From NCBI GenBank assembly GCA_026393985.1, contig JAPKZB010000038.1, forward strand, positions 1-52,718: a stretch of 52,718 bases of DNA, written 5' to 3'. The notes beneath the pieces were generated by a model, which was given only the letters and a program-made list of their open reading frames with translations, did not search any database and was not told the DNA's origin. Positions 50,534-52,718 of this stretch are shown here, piece after piece. The stretch comes from Acidobacteriota bacterium (GTDB lineage: Bacteria > Acidobacteriota > Terriglobia > Bryobacterales > Bryobacteraceae). The position numbers were made by a program, and so were the translations under genes. The number at the start of each line of letters is the position of its first letter. The stretch's first letter is position 1.

Positions 50534-52718
50534 TCAGTTCCTCGTCACAACGCCGTGCAGATTCAGAACGGCGCGGGCGACCGTCAGCAGCGCGGCGACT
50601 TCGACATCGTGTTTGGGGGCCAGGCGGGGCGCCTCGCCCACGCGGAGCAGTTCGGCGGCGGAGGCCGGGGTGAGTTCGGCTTTGGCCTGGGCGTGGAGGC
50701 CGCGGAGGACTTCGATTTCCGCGGCGGTGGCCGGGCGGTTGAGGGCGGTCTGGTAGGCGAGTTGGACGCGGGCGTCGAACGTTTTGGCCTGCGTGAATAG
50801 GCGCTGCGCGAAGGCGCGAGCGGCTTCGACGAAGACCGGGTCGTTGAGCAGGACAAGCGCCTGCAGCGGCGTATTGGAGCTGGTCCGGTTCACGGTGCAC
50901 TCTTCGCGGGACGGGGCGTCGAAGGTCATGAGGGCGGGGTGGAGGAATGTACGCTGCCAGTGTACATAGAGTCCGCGCCGATACTGGTCCGGGCCTTTGG
51001 TGGCCGAGTAGTCGCGGATGGGATAGTTGAGCGCGGCGAGGTAGCCGTCGGGTTGCGGGGGCCGGATGCTGGGGCCGCCGAGCCGTTCGGTGAGCAGGCC
51101 GGAGGCGGCGAGGGCGATGTCGCGGACCGCTTCGGCTTCGACGCGGAAGCGGCTCTGGCGGGCGTAGAGGCGGTTGTCCGGATCGCGTTCGAGCATCTCG
51201 GGGGTGGGCGCGGAGGAGCGCTGGTAGGCCTCGCTCAGAACAATGGTGCGGATCAGCTTTTTGATGTCCCAGTCGCGCTGGAAGTTGGCCGCCAGGTGAT
51301 CGAGCAGTTCGGGATGCGTCGGCCATTCGCCCTGCGAGCCGAGGTCGTCGAGGACCTTCGACAGGCCGGTAGAGAAGAACTGGCGCCAGGTGCGGTTGAC
51401 GAAGACGCGGGCGGTGAGCGGGTTGTCCGGCGAGACGATCCAGTTGGCGAGATCGAGGCGGGAGGCGCGCCCGCTGGTCGAAAGTTTGCCGAGGAACCGG
51501 GGGATGGCGGGTTCGACGACAGCGCCCGAATCGTCCATCCAGTTGCCGCGGGGGAGAATGCGGGTGACCTCCGGCTTGCCGCTTTCAGTGACGACGACCT
51601 TGGGCAGGGTGGCGCGTAACAGATCGTATTCGAGCTGGGCCTGGGCGCGGGCGAGGTCGCCCGTGTGGAAGGCGGCTTCGCGGTCGGTTACTTCGGCGGC
51701 GAGGGTAGGCTTTTTGGCGTCGAAGGGGGCGGGCCAGGCGACGGCCTCTTTCGACAGCGCGAGGCGGAAGCGGCCGGTGGTAGAGCGGCGGAAGGCAGAG
51801 TCGTGATGGAGCCGGACGGTGAGGCGGCCGCCGCGGAAGGGCTTCGAGAAGCGGAGGGAGAGCACGGCGGCGCGGGGGTCGCCGTAGGTATTGATGCCCC
51901 AGCCGGTGCCGGGTTGGCCGTCGAGCACGGCCATAGCCGGCAGGTCTTTGGTGGAGAAGGTGGTGTTGGTGGCGGCGAGCGAAAGGGGGACGCTGGCGGT
52001 GACTTCGGTGATAACGAGGCGGTCGGCGCCGCGGGCCATGTTGGCGCCGGGCAGGCTTTCGTCGGACTGGACTTCGAGGGCGAGGTGGGTCCAGGGGCCG
52101 GGGGCCGCGTCGAGGGTGACGGTGTAAGTGGAGTTATCGGGATTGGGGCCGGAAGCGATGAGCAAGTTGTCTTTCGCGAGTTTGAGGACGGCGCCGTTTG
52201 AGGCTTCAAACCGGGCCGGCGTCTGGACGACCCAGCCGAAGGTTTCGGCCTTGGGCACGGAGACGGGCCCGAGGCGGGCGGCGAGTTCGGCGAGGCGTTT
52301 TTCCTGGGCGGGGGTGGGCAGGAGAAGCTGCTTGCCCCAGGAGTCCTTGCCGCGGTCGGGGACGAGGCCAGTCTCCTGGATGTCGGCAAAGAAGGCCTTC
52401 ATGGCGTAGAAGTCTTTAGCGAGGTAGGGGTCGAACTTATGGTCGTGGCACTCGGCGCAGCCGAGGGTGGCGCCGAGCCAGACGGAGGAGACGGTGCGGA
52501 CGCGGTCGGCGGCGTACTTGGCGAGGTACTCCTTGGGCTGGATGCCGCCTTCGGCCGAGGTGCGGGTGAGGCGGTGGAGGGCGGTGGCGGTGCGTTGTTC
52601 GCGGGTGGGGTTGGGGAGCAGGTCGCCGGCGAGCTGCTCGCGGGTGAAGGCGTCGAAGGGTTTGTTGGCCAGGAAGGAGCGCAGGACGTAGTCGCGGTAG
52701 GGCCAGGCGGGGAAGGCG
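50534..52718 (-). CDS. DUF1549/DUF1553 (PSD1) cytochrome-type protein, partial at window end
   Basis: The frame is open to the right edge (728 residues visible, N-terminus missing). Going in protein order: AFPAWPYRDYVLRSFLANKP, the DUF1549 segment EQLAGDLLPN..TREQRTATA and HRLTRTSAEGG, haem motif GCAECHDHKFDPY (CxxCH), a galactose-binding-like insert with weak repeats (APGPWTHLALEVQSDESLPG), then DUF1553: RASRLDLANWIVSPDNPLTA, RVFVNRTWRQFFSTGL, PTHPELLDHLAANFQRDWDI, RDIALAASGLLTERLGGPSI, QRTFLHPALMTFDAPSREEC. An internal ATG at 52400 is not the start, since conserved sequence precedes it. Forms a conserved pair with the DUF1501 gene. Proposed as a periplasmic redox protein in glycan degradation. 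Confidence 0.9.
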   Translation of the reverse strand, partial: AFPAWPYRDYVLRSFLANKPFDAFTREQLAGDLLPNPTREQRTATALHRLTRTSAEGGIQPKEYLAKYAADRVRTVSSVWLGATLGCAECHDHKFDPYLAKDFYAMKAFFADIQETGLVPDRGKDSWGKQLLLPTPAQEKRLAELAARLGPVSVPKAETFGWVVQTPARFEASNGAVLKLAKDNLLIASGPNPDNSTYTVTLDAAPGPWTHLALEVQSDESLPGANMARGADRLVITEVTASVPLSLAATNTTFSTKDLPAMAVLDGQPGTGWGINTYGDPRAAVLSLRFSKPFRGGRLTVRLHHDSAFRRSTTGRFRLALSKEAVAWPAPFDAKKPTLAAEVTDREAAFHTGDLARAQAQLEYDLLRATLPKVVVTESGKPEVTRILPRGNWMDDSGAVVEPAIPRFLGKLSTSGRASRLDLANWIVSPDNPLTARVFVNRTWRQFFSTGLSKVLDDLGSQGEWPTHPELLDHLAANFQRDWDIKKLIRTIVLSEAYQRSSAPTPEMLERDPDNRLYARQSRFRVEAEAVRDIALAASGLLTERLGGPSIRPPQPDGYLAALNYPIRDYSATKGPDQYRRGLYVHWQRTFLHPALMTFDAPSREECTVNRTSSNTPLQALVLLNDPVFVEAARAFAQRLFTQAKTFDARVQLAYQTALNRPATAAEIEVLRGLHAQAKAELTPASAAELLRVGEAPRLAPKHDVEVAALLTVARAVLNLHGVVTRN

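Noticed and set aside
1-52718. tRNA, rRNA, riboswitch, CRISPR array or replication origin
   Set aside because: No cloverleaf, rRNA segment, regularly spaced repeat or DnaA-box cluster was noticed; a covariance-model search was not possible here.

Overview
The window is GC-rich bacterial DNA that looks like a chromosomal segment of an acidobacterium of the Solibacter/Bryobacter type (Bryobacteraceae). This is inferred from gene content, not from a marker gene. It holds several large Oar-like TonB-dependent receptors with an N-terminal carboxypeptidase-regulatory-like domain, ECF sigma factors next to Ser/Thr kinases, a DUF1501 plus DUF1549/DUF1553 (planctomycete-type cytochrome) pair, a sulfatase, a DUF1080 protein and many Tat-exported enzymes. 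No rRNA, tRNA, CRISPR array or prophage was seen.

Layout. 151-3483: a divergent ECF sigma factor and a Ser/Thr kinase with a TolB-like propeller; the kinase is split by two G8 tracts. 3484-10176: a decayed zone with an IS200/IS605 tnpA remnant, an intact TetR-darcynin pair sharing one operator, a LytS-LytTR two-component pair decaying within a single reading frame, a TonB receptor cut by one nonsense codon, and fragments of IS21 istA and other genes. 10177-12624 (minus): a BNR/sialidase-like protein and two PepSY-type membrane proteins. 12707-17013: an exported metabolic block with a Tat-borne SelA-like PLP enzyme, an amidohydrolase, an amidohydrolase paralogue that has lost nearly all its metal ligands, and a convergent Tat-borne RidA. 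17047-19880 (minus): a small membrane protein and a TIR-nSTAND1-TM-sulfatase-modifying-factor-like fusion carrying two frameshifts.

20064-30814: two Oar-like receptors flank an ECF sigma factor and a receptor Ser/Thr kinase. The kinase has a periplasmic two-component-type propeller sensor, and a palindromic 93-bp unit is duplicated in frame inside it. 30890-34179: a short amidohydrolase that appears to start at CTG, then a copper-type cluster (Cys-rich exported peptide, multicopper oxidase, TolC-like protein) with a possible translational-coupling hairpin. 34348-40187 (minus): a compact five-gene unit (DUF1080, alpha-oxoamine synthase, terpenoid-cyclase-like toroid protein, DUF362, FAD oxidoreductase). 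40245-44109: a Spy-like periplasmic protein and a fourth Oar-like receptor. 44256-52718: TPR protein, Dabb protein, sulfatase, an ankyrin/haem/toroid fusion, DinB, DUF1501 and a DUF1549/DUF1553 protein that runs off the window end.

Taken together this suggests an oligotrophic soil heterotroph that takes up polymers or chelates through TonB receptors, processes substrates in the periplasm with exported enzymes, and controls uptake through ECF and Ser/Thr-kinase signalling. The most novel-looking items are the exported PLP/amidohydrolase/pseudo-amidohydrolase/RidA block, the TIR-nSTAND1-FGE-like fusion, the propeller-sensor receptor kinase with its in-gene palindromic repeats, and the ankyrin/c-haem/toroid fusion.
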